From Thermoplasmata archaeon (GTDB taxonomy: Archaea > Thermoplasmatota > Thermoplasmata > Thermoplasmatales > Thermoplasmataceae): a DNA stretch of 23,646 nt. The translations under genes and the position numbers were made by a program. This document shows, in pieces, positions 15,201 through 21,977 of this stretch; position 1 is the first letter of the stretch; each line of letters begins with the position of its first letter. The notes below the pieces were generated by a model. The model was not told the origin of the DNA. It made no database searches and saw only the letters and a list, made by a program, of their open reading frames with translations. The stretch is taken from the NCBI GenBank assembly GCA_021819605.1, contig JAKAQT010000006.1, positions 1 through 23,646 on the forward strand. The letters are read 5' to 3'.

Positions 15201-15605
15201 TTATTGTTTATTCCTCTCTTTTTTATCTTCAAGTTCGGACCATTTCTTTTCCAGCGCCTGCTTCAGGTTGGTGACCTTCTGATTCCTGTCCTCCCCTTTC
15301 CTGAGCTCCTCAGGCACTCTGAGGCCGTCATCCACATCATACTTGAAATTAATAATTGTGGACTGGCTGGTCTTGTATTTGTTAGAAAGTTCTGTTATCC
15401 GCCCGTCAATTGATGAGAGCATGTTTTTCATGACTCCGTACTCAAGTGAATCCTGCAAGGCCCTGCGTATAACTTCCAGCGCGGATTCTCCCTGCTGCCT
15501 CAGAAGGTTTATGGCGGAGATATCCTCCTTTTCAAGCTTAATAATTGTTTCACTGAGGTCAGCTTCCTCCTCAGTCTCATTATCATTTTTTTTCCTGGCT
15601 GCCAT
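15201..15605 (-). CDS. Small charged protein with possible ribbon-helix-helix domain, next to actin homologue
   Basis: 134 residues, very hydrophilic. The first 16 residues are charged and probably disordered. Residues about 19-55 fit a ribbon-helix-helix pattern: a short strand TIIKLEKED, a first helix ISAINLLRQQ, a turn at GES, and a second helix ALEVIRRALQDSL (the usual form is sEviReAL). Residues 57-134 are mostly helical with charged heptad-like stretches and a basic end. I recognise no named family. ATG 15605 has AGGATGA upstream. The gene is downstream of the actin-like gene on the same strand, with an 81-base gap carrying its own possible TATA box. A ParR-like DNA-binding partner for the actin is a tempting reading; a plain coiled coil is the alternative. 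Confidence 0.65.
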   Translation of the reverse strand: MAARKKNDNETEEEADLSETIIKLEKEDISAINLLRQQGESALEVIRRALQDSLEYGVMKNMLSSIDGRITELSNKYKTSQSTIINFKYDVDDGLRVPEELRKGEDRNQKVTNLKQALEKKWSELEDKKERNKQ

Positions 15606-15650
15606 GTTCTCATCCTTTCACAGAAGGATGGTGCCCATCTCCAGCCCCAA

Positions 15651-15660
15651 TAAATAATTT
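15651..15660 (-). promoter_or_regulatory. Possible TATA box for the 134-residue protein
   Basis: Minus-strand AAATTATTTA lies about 50 bases before ATG 15605, after the actin gene stop. A start some 26 bases on leaves a leader of about 24 bases containing AGGATGA. It suggests independent or additional transcription relative to the actin gene. Confidence 0.45.
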
Positions 15661-15686
15661 GTCAGGGAAAATGTGCAGCAAAAATA

Positions 15687-16667
15687 TCACTGCGCTGATC
15701 TGCTGGCTGCATCCCTGTATCCCAGTGCATTGGCAAACTGGATATCCTCAGCGGGTATCTTTATGAGGGTACCAGGTGCAAGTGCCTCCAGCCTGTGGCC
15801 TATGAGTGTTGATCCTCCGCCCACAGGTATGAGCGCAGTAATTCTGTCAAGCTCTTCCCTGAGATTCTCCCTGAGTTTGTCAAGGATCTTGGAGGCAAGT
15901 GTGTTCATCAGCGGCTCGGATACCTTTGGCCCTCCAACTTCCCTCTGCTTGAATACCACTGTCTGGGAAATGGCTTCCCTGGCTATATCGGTTGGCACGA
16001 TGAACCCGGTCTCCTTGGCAATTGCCTTGCTTATGCCTGAGACAAGATCACCGACTCCCGCCTGTATACTGAATGACATTTCCACCACAGGTTCCATGTT
16101 CTTCAGGTTAACGGTTAGGACATCAGTAGTCCTAGAACCTATATCTACAACAACACCGTATCCATACTGGGTCTTAATCAGTCCCTGATCCAGCAGGTAA
16201 AGTGCCGCCCCTACTCCCTGAGGTCTCATGACCAGTTTTGAAAGCTTGAATTTTCTCGTCTCTCCGGAAACCGATTTTATATCGAATTCCTTACCTTCCA
16301 GAAATTCCTTTGCAGCGTTGAGCTCATGTTCGAAAGTACCCAGGGGGGTTCCGCTACCAAGAACTATTTCTGCCAGGTTTCCGTCCGTTCCGGCTCCGCT
16401 CATCCATAGGGCTCCGGCAAGAAGTGGCAACGAGTCCGGGTCAGAAAGTCTCCCATCTCCCTGGGGCTCCCTGACGTTTGCGCCCGTGGCATTGTCTCCA
16501 AAGAAGAATGGCTCACCGTCGTTTATGGTAAGGATCGTTGTTGATCCCCCTATTCCCCAGTTCTTAGCCTCAGTTCCAGCCCATCTTGACGGGAACTTCT
16601 CTCTTTTGCCGTCCACTCCGATGACTTTCGTGTCACCATATCCTAGGTCGATACCAACTGTTATCAA
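15687..16667 (-). CDS. Archaeal actin homologue, Ta0583-like (ParM-like ATPase)
   Basis: An actin/Hsp70-fold ATPase of 326 residues. From memory it is closely similar throughout to Thermoplasma acidophilum Ta0583, an archaeal actin relative whose structure is nearest to plasmid ParM. Phosphate-1 loop: GIDLGYGDTK (5-14). Phosphate-2 loop: VVDIGSRTTDV. Adenosine loop: IPVGGGSTLIG. Other conserved parts are FPSRW, PQGDGRL, GSGTPLGTFE and MRPQGVGAALYLL. TTG 16667 is chosen over the in-frame ATG 16685 because AGGTGAGG lies seven bases before it and because MITVGIDLGYGD then aligns with the start of Ta0583. It probably forms dynamic filaments; the cargo is unknown. The leader is long, about 110 bases from the only good TATA box. 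Confidence 0.93.
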   Translation of the reverse strand: MITVGIDLGYGDTKVIGVDGKREKFPSRWAGTEAKNWGIGGSTTILTINDGEPFFFGDNATGANVREPQGDGRLSDPDSLPLLAGALWMSGAGTDGNLAEIVLGSGTPLGTFEHELNAAKEFLEGKEFDIKSVSGETRKFKLSKLVMRPQGVGAALYLLDQGLIKTQYGYGVVVDIGSRTTDVLTVNLKNMEPVVEMSFSIQAGVGDLVSGISKAIAKETGFIVPTDIAREAISQTVVFKQREVGGPKVSEPLMNTLASKILDKLRENLREELDRITALIPVGGGSTLIGHRLEALAPGTLIKIPAEDIQFANALGYRDAASRSAQ

Positions 16668-16713
16668 TCTTCCCTCACCTTTCATTCACAGACTCAGCAT
16701 AGCAGGATCGTTC

Positions 16714-16828
16714 CATGGCAAAAGGAGCATGTTCATGCCCGCGTACTACCATGACAACCATGTTTCTGCCTGTCCTAAGCTTACAACAATTGTCATGCCT
16801 ACATTTAAATGTTTGCCTTGATCTCATG
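16714..16828. repeat. Cluster of CATG-centred boxes upstream of the actin-like gene
   Basis: CATG occurs at 16714, 16728, 16734, 16750, 16759, 16794 and 16825 (and again at 16905), where less than one would be expected by chance. Larger units are inverted: CATGACAA at 16750-16757 with TTGTCATG at 16790-16797; GCATG-TT-CATGC at 16727-16738. GGCATGA occurs on the minus strand at 16793-16799 and 16733-16739 and on the plus strand at 16903-16909. It lies in the leader and promoter region of the actin-like gene. It could be an operator, a centromere-like site or RNA structure. Confidence 0.5.
16801..16810 (-). promoter_or_regulatory. Probable TATA box of the actin-like gene
   Basis: The AT-rich palindromic stretch ATTTAAATGT (minus strand) is the only good TATA box upstream of the gene. 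It is about 140 bases before TTG 16667, so the transcript would carry an unusually long leader of roughly 110 bases. Confidence 0.45.
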
Positions 16829-16852
16829 GCATTTCGTTACTGGAGAATGAGT

Positions 16853-16874
16853 TTTTAATGCGTGGGCATTAAAA
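16853..16874. repeat. Perfect inverted repeat 1 (9-base arms)
   Basis: TTTTAATGC at 16853-16861 and its exact complement GCATTAAAA at 16866-16874 enclose GTGG. It lies between the divergent actin-like and prpD genes and shares three bases with inverted repeat 2. No gene ends here, so it is not an obvious terminator; a regulator-binding site is more likely. Confidence 0.6.
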
Positions 16875-16896
16875 TATAGATTAATAGTCTATATTT
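16872..16896. repeat. Perfect inverted repeat 2 (9-base arms) upstream of prpD
   Basis: AAATATAGA at 16872-16880 and TCTATATTT at 16888-16896 enclose TTAATAG. The downstream edge is 26 bases before the prpD TATA box. The position suits an activator or repressor of prpDB. Confidence 0.6.
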
Positions 16897-16922
16897 ACTT
16901 TCGGCATGAGGCACTGAATTCT

Positions 16923-16930
16923 GTTAAATA
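16923..16930 (+). promoter_or_regulatory. TATA box for prpDB, leaderless
   Basis: TTAAATAG is centred about 24-25 bases before ATG 16951. There is no ribosome site between them. This supports ATG 16951 over the in-frame TTG 16942. Confidence 0.6.
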
Positions 16931-16950
16931 GTCCGATTCCATTGCAGAAT

Positions 16951-18285
16951 ATGGACGCAGTCATAACTAAAATTTTTGAACATTCGGATGAGATCAGAAG
17001 ATCTCACATTCCCTCAGACGTCTCTGAGGAGATGAAAAAAAGAATTGCAGATTCCATAATCACCTCATATGGCGCAAGGGATGCTCCTCCGGTCAGGATC
17101 GAGAAGAAGGTATTCCTACCACTTACCGGCAAACTGTCATCCCGGGTTTACTTTGGGGCCGGGAAGGCCACTCCAGATATTGCAGCTTTCATAAACGGAT
17201 CCATGACCCGGTACCTGGACTACAACGACACTTACCTCTCCAAGGAGGCATTGCATCCCTCTGACAATATACCTCCTCTGCTCGCAGTGGCTGATGCCAT
17301 GGATTATGACGGCAGCGCAGTTCTTGAAGCTGCGTCCCTGGCTTATGACGTTGTGGGGTCGCTTGCTGATGCTGTCTCAATAAGGGACAGGGGCTGGGAC
17401 CATGTAACATACATTTCAATTTCAGCAGCTTCTGGCCTTGCCAACCTGATGGATCTGGACGGGAAGAAATTCGAGAATGCCATCAGCCTTTCGCTCAACA
17501 ACAGCATAAGCATGAGGCAGACAAGAGCTGGAGAGCTCAGCATGTGGAAAGGATGCACCGCATCCGATGCTTCCAGGAATGCTGTTTTTGCTGCTCTTCT
17601 GGCTTCTGAGGGGTTCACAGGGCCATCGCCGGTCTTCACAGGCGAGATGGGGTTCTTCAGGCAGGTATCTGGAGAATTCTCGCCGGAGCTTGGGTTTGGC
17701 AAGGTCCTTCACACCATGATAAAGAATTTTCCGGTGGAATACCACGCAATGAGCGCTGCAGAGGTTGCTCTGAATCTCAGGAGCAGAATAAAAGGGGAAA
17801 TAAAGCACGTTGATGTTGAAACGTTCCAGGTTGCATACAGCATTATCATAAAGGGCCCTGAGAAGCTAAGGCCAAAAACAAGGGAGACAGCTGACCACAG
17901 CATGCCTTATATCGTTGCTTACACCCTGCTTCACGGCGCACCAAATCCGGAATCATACAGTGACGACCTGCTTCACGATTCCCGTATTCTGGGTTTAATC
18001 GACAGGTCAACATACAGGGTGACAGAAAAATTCAACAGGATGTACCCCGATTATCTGCCAGTTAAGATCACTGTTGAGGCTGAGAACGGCACATTCACTG
18101 AAGAGATGGATGCCCCCAAGGGACATTTCAGGAAGCCATACACCTGGGATGACCTGAAGGCTAAGGGCGAGAGAGTGATGGGTCCGGAGAACTCGTCCAT
18201 ACTGATGGATTTCATGAAAAGTTTCCAGAAACATGTGGTACGGGAATTAATGGAGGTGATTTCTGATGTCAGTTTTAAGAGATAA
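16951..18285 (+). CDS. prpD: MmgE/PrpD-family 2-methylcitrate dehydratase
   Basis: Dehydrates 2-methylcitrate to 2-methyl-cis-aconitate in the methylcitrate route for propionyl-CoA. The protein has 444 residues. Family stretches include the segment AFINGSMTRYLDYNDT near the N-terminus, HPSDNIPPLLAVA, WKGCTASDASRNAVFAALLA, FPVEYHAMSAAE, and the later TADHSMPYIVAYTLL. There is no iron-sulfur site, as expected for PrpD. The start is ATG 16951, set by the TATA spacing. Its last 20 bases overlap prpB, which confirms the pathway assignment. Two palindromes upstream may carry its regulator. Confidence 0.92.
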   Translation: MDAVITKIFEHSDEIRRSHIPSDVSEEMKKRIADSIITSYGARDAPPVRIEKKVFLPLTGKLSSRVYFGAGKATPDIAAFINGSMTRYLDYNDTYLSKEALHPSDNIPPLLAVADAMDYDGSAVLEAASLAYDVVGSLADAVSIRDRGWDHVTYISISAASGLANLMDLDGKKFENAISLSLNNSISMRQTRAGELSMWKGCTASDASRNAVFAALLASEGFTGPSPVFTGEMGFFRQVSGEFSPELGFGKVLHTMIKNFPVEYHAMSAAEVALNLRSRIKGEIKHVDVETFQVAYSIIIKGPEKLRPKTRETADHSMPYIVAYTLLHGAPNPESYSDDLLHDSRILGLIDRSTYRVTEKFNRMYPDYLPVKITVEAENGTFTEEMDAPKGHFRKPYTWDDLKAKGERVMGPENSSILMDFMKSFQKHVVRELMEVISDVSFKR

Positions 18286-19162
18286 TATAAACTCAGGACC
18301 ATCAGAACTCCGGAAGATACTGAAGAATGACTTCTGTGTTGCGCCGGGCGTCTTCAATGGCGTTTCCGCAATTCTTGCTGAGAGGTCTGGATTCAATGCA
18401 CTGTATCTCTCCGGGTCTGGTGTGGCTGGAAACATGGGACTTCCGGACCTGTCTGTCACAACTTTAACTGAAGTTGCCGAGGAAGCAAGGAGGATTGCTG
18501 CAGTCACCAGGCTTCCCCTCATTGTGGATGTGGATACAGGTTTTGGAGAAACGATTAATGTTATCCGCACAGTCAGGGAAATGGAGCATGCAGGGGCAAG
18601 TGCCATTCACATTGAGGATCAGGTCCTTCCCAAGAGATGTGGTCACCTGAACGGCAAGAGGATAGTCCCAGAGGACGATATGGTGCTGAAGATAAAGGCT
18701 GCAGTTTCTGCAAGAAAGAACAGGGATTTTGTCATTATTGCAAGAACAGATGCGAGATCGGTGAATGGCCTGGATGACGCAATTGAACGGTCCAGGGAAT
18801 ACATCAGGGCAGGAGCAGATATGATCTTCACCGAGGCTCTGGAATCCAGATCAGAGTTTGAGAGGTTTGCCTCCGAAGTAAAAGCCCCTTTGCTGGCGAA
18901 TATGACGGAATTTGGGAAGAGCCCGCTTCTCTCTGTTGACGAGATAAGGGAGATCGGCTACCGGGCTGTGATCTTTCCTCTCACAGCATTCAGGGCCATG
19001 CTGAAAACTGTTGAAAATATCTATTCAGACCTTAAGAAGTCAGGCACCCAGAGGGATTTCATGGAACGCCTCATGACCAGGTCAGAATACTATGACGCCA
19101 TAGGATACGATGAGTACGAGAAGGAAGACCGTGAACTTGCAGGGAATAACGGACTTTCTTGA
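18266..19162 (+). CDS. prpB: 2-methylisocitrate lyase (ICL/PEP mutase family)
   Basis: Splits 2-methylisocitrate into pyruvate and succinate. It is 298 residues, the usual PrpB size. The substrate-binding LSGSGVAG (48-55), magnesium-binding aspartates in DVDTGFG (88-94) and the catalytic loop LPKRCGHL with C125 are visible; most PrpB proteins have KKCGH. The ATG has GGAGGTGA six bases upstream, and the gene overlaps prpD by 20 bases. Oxaloacetate-decarboxylase or PEP mutase relatives are excluded mainly by the cysteine loop and the prpD partner. A methylcitrate synthase must be elsewhere. Confidence 0.92.
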   Translation: MSVLRDNINSGPSELRKILKNDFCVAPGVFNGVSAILAERSGFNALYLSGSGVAGNMGLPDLSVTTLTEVAEEARRIAAVTRLPLIVDVDTGFGETINVIRTVREMEHAGASAIHIEDQVLPKRCGHLNGKRIVPEDDMVLKIKAAVSARKNRDFVIIARTDARSVNGLDDAIERSREYIRAGADMIFTEALESRSEFERFASEVKAPLLANMTEFGKSPLLSVDEIREIGYRAVIFPLTAFRAMLKTVENIYSDLKKSGTQRDFMERLMTRSEYYDAIGYDEYEKEDRELAGNNGLS

Positions 19163-19177
19163 TCTGAATCGGGGAAA

Positions 19178-19540
19178 TCAGATAACCTTCATCTCTATCC
19201 TTTTTCCGGATCGGTCATAGGCTGTGAAATTCTCAAGGTTATAGGGATACCCAACTATTATGTGGACAGCACCGGTGTTGGAGAACATTGACAGGTCAGC
19301 ATCACTTGGAATGGTGAATCCGGAAGGGTGCGAGTGTACGCTTCCCACAAGTGAAAAGTCAATGGGTTTGCTGTAAAGCTGAAATATTGTGTGATGATCG
19401 CCCTGCACTGTCCCCGGAAGAATGGCAATCTCATATATGACGTTGTTTTCGGCCCGGAGGAATGCCCCAAATTCCCGGGGATATGAATCCTTTGAGGCCT
19501 CCATTATCATCTGAAGCGTTCTTTTTCTAATAGACCACAT
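19178..19540 (-). CDS. JAMM/MPN+ metalloprotease (JAB domain protein)
   Basis: A 120-residue single-domain protein with the complete JAMM zinc site: E23 in PREFGAF, H69 and H71 in HSHPSG, then S79 and D82 in PSDAD. This is the active MPN+ pattern. Archaeal single-domain JAMM proteins include desampylases, which remove ubiquitin-like SAMPs, and enzymes that trim sulfur carriers. The start ATG 19540 overlaps the end of nadK by 14 bases, so the two are coupled. M11 and M13 are alternative starts but would remove conserved N-terminal sequence. The 15-base gap to the convergent prpB has a weak 6-base inverted repeat (ATCTGA/TCAGAT). Confidence 0.9.
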   Translation of the reverse strand: MWSIRKRTLQMIMEASKDSYPREFGAFLRAENNVIYEIAILPGTVQGDHHTIFQLYSKPIDFSLVGSVHSHPSGFTIPSDADLSMFSNTGAVHIIVGYPYNLENFTAYDRSGKRIEMKVI

Positions 19541-20345
19541 TCTTGATCAGCTTTTCCCTTATACGGTCGTAGAAAGATTCACGAAATGTCACGAACCTGG
19601 CCTTGTTTTCCGATACCCTTATGGATATCTCATCCCTCTCATCCACATTATACTGCGTCTGCCCGTCCAGTATGACCACGCAGCTCTGGTCCTTGCCGCC
19701 AAATCTCACAAATATCTCCTTGTCCGACGGGAATACCACCGGCCTTATTCTTGAGCGGAAAGGCGCAATGTAGGATATAACCGCCGCATCAAGGGTGGGA
19801 TAGATTATGGGGCCTCCCGCGCTGTATGAATATGATGTTGAACCAATGGGTGTCGCAATTATGAGGCCGTCAGCCGTGGTGGTGTCAAAGAAGTTGTCGC
19901 CAATGTAAAGCTTGAATTTCCGTATCTTTGCAATCTTGCTTGTATGAATCACTGCCTCGTTGGTGCATTCCATGGTCTCCACGCCATTGATCAGGACCTT
20001 CAGCTTCATTGTGCTCTCTATGCGGTAATCATTCCTCATTATGCGGTACATTGACCTTTCAACGTCGCCAATCTCCACTTCAGACAGGAAGCCCAGGCCG
20101 CCCATGTTGATTCCCAGAACGGGCGTGTTTGCTCTCTGTATGGCCCTGAGAACCGTGCCGTCTCCGCCAACAGCAATTACCATGTCGACCTTCATCCTGT
20201 CTATGTCCGTTCCCTTCAGGTCGAGGAACCTGGCAGTTTCCCTGTCATAATACAGATCCCAGTCATCAGGCAGTATCTCCACGATTCTCTGCACAATGCT
20301 GGCACATCTTGAGCATCCCTTCCTTACGGAGAAACCTATCTTCAA
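19527..20345 (-). CDS. nadK: NAD kinase
   Basis: Phosphorylates NAD to NADP with ATP or polyphosphate. The 272-residue protein has VGGDGTVLRA (GGDGT at 60-64), NMGGLGFLSE, the N129-E130 pair in CTNEAVIH, and TPIGSTSYSYSAGGP. The N-terminus has a CSRC pair (C11, C14) outside the active site. Its ATG overlaps the stop of the upstream phosphatase-family gene by four bases (ATGA), and its own end overlaps the JAMM gene. The pairing with an IMPase-type gene mirrors the fused NAD kinase/NADP phosphatase MJ0917. Confidence 0.95.
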   Translation of the reverse strand: MKIGFSVRKGCSRCASIVQRIVEILPDDWDLYYDRETARFLDLKGTDIDRMKVDMVIAVGGDGTVLRAIQRANTPVLGINMGGLGFLSEVEIGDVERSMYRIMRNDYRIESTMKLKVLINGVETMECTNEAVIHTSKIAKIRKFKLYIGDNFFDTTTADGLIIATPIGSTSYSYSAGGPIIYPTLDAAVISYIAPFRSRIRPVVFPSDKEIFVRFGGKDQSCVVILDGQTQYNVDERDEISIRVSENKARFVTFRESFYDRIREKLIKNVVY

Positions 20346-21112
20346 ACTATCCCCTCCAGAAGCTGCCTGTTTGCTGCAGCGATCACATGGGATCTTTCTG
20401 CAACATCAAGCCCAAGATTCAGATCAGTGCCATCCTGATCCACAACAATGCCTCCTGCTTCCCTGACAATGAGTGAACCCGCCGCGATATCTATATTTCT
20501 TATGAAAACACCCTCCCCGACGTAGGCCATAAGGTCAGCGGACCCCTTGGCAACAAGGCACATTTCAAGGGAAGCGCAGCCAAGCCTGCGGTGTTTTCCT
20601 CTGAGGCTCATGATCCTGCGGTTCAATGGATCCTGCCACTTTCCTGCCTTTGAAATCCAGCATCCAACCGATTCCTTTGCCACTGATATTTTCTTTCCAT
20701 TGAAGTATGAACCCCTGCCCCTGACAGCATGATATACGTCACCGCCATAAAGATCCTTCACGTAGCCGGTGCTCAATGAAGAAAAATCCCGCCCCATCAC
20801 GGCCATGGATACGGAATAGAAAGGTAAGCCATGAAGCGCATTGAAGGTGCCGTCCAGAGGGTCAATGACCAGATTCATATCATAGCCCCTGTTTATTATG
20901 CCAGCTTCCTCACTCACTATATTTACAGGAATGTCCATTTCGTTTACTCCCTGGATTATTATGTCCTCGCAGATCTTGTCAAGGTAATGTGTTGCGGTCC
21001 CATCAGCCCCCATTCCCACCAGGTTGGATGGGGAATTGTTTGAGGAATTGCGGTTGAATCCCTCCATTACATCCTTGCCGATAGCGTCAAGTGATTTGAA
21101 AAAATCTGTCAT
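20342..21112 (-). CDS. Inositol monophosphatase/FBPase IV/NADP phosphatase family protein
   Basis: A magnesium-dependent phosphatase of 256 residues. Metal ligands are E68/E69 in VSEEAG, D84 and D87 in IDPLDGT, and D208 in NIDIAAGS, where the usual tryptophan before the aspartate is replaced by isoleucine. Archaeal members act on inositol phosphate, fructose 1,6-bisphosphate or NADP. The direct ATGA coupling to nadK favours NADP(H) phosphatase activity, as in the MJ0917 fusion, but substrate cannot be read from sequence alone. ATG 21112 is about 30 bases from an AT-rich promoter, and no ribosome site is evident, so the gene is probably the leaderless first gene of a three-gene unit. Confidence 0.9.
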   Translation of the reverse strand: MTDFFKSLDAIGKDVMEGFNRNSSNNSPSNLVGMGADGTATHYLDKICEDIIIQGVNEMDIPVNIVSEEAGIINRGYDMNLVIDPLDGTFNALHGLPFYSVSMAVMGRDFSSLSTGYVKDLYGGDVYHAVRGRGSYFNGKKISVAKESVGCWISKAGKWQDPLNRRIMSLRGKHRRLGCASLEMCLVAKGSADLMAYVGEGVFIRNIDIAAGSLIVREAGGIVVDQDGTDLNLGLDVAERSHVIAAANRQLLEGIV

Positions 21113-21137
21113 AATTATGTCATATGGGAAGGTAATG

Positions 21138-21147
21138 AAATAATATT
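21138..21147 (-). promoter_or_regulatory. TATA box for the phosphatase-nadK-JAMM unit
   Basis: The minus-strand stretch TAATATTATT lies in the 39-base gap between rpoD and the phosphatase gene, centred about 30 bases before ATG 21112. It allows transcription independent of the ribosomal operon. Confidence 0.5.
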
Positions 21148-21151
21148 ATGG

Positions 21152-21973
21152 TCAGTCAGGGGTTACAAGGCTGTCCAGGAGTGTGTTGAGCCTCTGCGGC
21201 AGTCTCTTCATGGCGTACTGGAGAACGTCAATTGCCTTGTATGAACCATCTGTCTCGAACTGGAAAATAAAGTTTGTATCATCCTCTATGATCTTTACTC
21301 CCTGCCTGTCCAGCAGCTGTGAAATCCATGGGCACCTGTCATCGTCAGTGAAGATGATCTGCTTTGAATCTTCGGAAAGCACACTTTTTGGGCATTTTTC
21401 TTTGTAGAATTCCCAGTTTTCGAAGTCGGCCTTGGTTATCCTGAGCTCCCTGTGATATTTGTATGATACACCCGACGTTGCCTGCCACTTTGTGTGATCC
21501 CGGCCTCTTCCCATTATTGCCTCTGCTGTCACAAGTATTGCCTGCTTAGGTCCAAGCTTCACGATTGGTATGTTCCTGTCTGCTGGTACGAGCTCCGGAT
21601 TTCCAACCGGCTGCAGATCTCCAGATGTGACCATTGCCGGCCCGATCTTGTTTATTGAATATGTCATTGTGCACAGGGGACATCCCTGGCCTCCGCAGCT
21701 GCATTCATTCCTGAAATTCATCTTCGGGTCGGTGACCAGTGGAATCAGGCCAAGACGATGAGCTACAATCTCATCAAAAAGAGGAAGGGAACTATCATAG
21801 ACATTCCCCTCTCCATCCCTTATCTGGCCATGATGGAATGTGACCTTTTCGATGGCAAGCTTCGGGATATCGTTGATCAGGGTTCTCCTTATGGAGTTGG
21901 CTATTCCTGAATCAATTCCACCTATTGAAAATTTAATGTAATAATCCTGCAGTTCAAGGATCCTAAGGGTCAT
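21152..21973 (-). CDS. rpoD: RNA polymerase subunit D (Rpo3)
   Basis: Assembly-platform subunit, equivalent to RPB3 and bacterial alpha. The 273 residues include the dimerisation region GIANSIRRTLINDIPKLAIE and DEIVAHRLGLIPL. A cysteine cluster C91, C93, C98 and C101 follows. The domain that holds Fe-S clusters in many archaeal D subunits is degenerate: only C194 and C214 remain, each before a proline. ATG 21973 is chosen because AAGGAGAG lies nine bases upstream and family sequence starts there. An in-frame ATG at 22024 lies inside rps11 and adds no conserved residues. Confidence 0.95.
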   Translation of the reverse strand: MTLRILELQDYYIKFSIGGIDSGIANSIRRTLINDIPKLAIEKVTFHHGQIRDGEGNVYDSSLPLFDEIVAHRLGLIPLVTDPKMNFRNECSCGGQGCPLCTMTYSINKIGPAMVTSGDLQPVGNPELVPADRNIPIVKLGPKQAILVTAEAIMGRGRDHTKWQATSGVSYKYHRELRITKADFENWEFYKEKCPKSVLSEDSKQIIFTDDDRCPWISQLLDRQGVKIIEDDTNFIFQFETDGSYKAIDVLQYAMKRLPQRLNTLLDSLVTPD

Positions 21974-21977
21974 GCGC

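Noticed and set aside
15673..16188. Open frame of 171 codons on the plus strand
   Set aside because: Also antisense to the actin-like gene, Ser-rich, with no recognisable motifs.
16228..16821. Long open frame of 197 codons on the plus strand, opposite the actin-like gene
   Set aside because: It lies antisense to a clearly conserved gene, has no family features or ribosome site, and its composition is what the reverse of a real gene gives.
19162..19183. ATCTGA/TCAGAT inverted repeat between the convergent prpB and JAMM genes as a terminator
   Set aside because: Arms are only 6 bases, the loop is 10, and no T-tract follows on either strand. It is mentioned as weak only.
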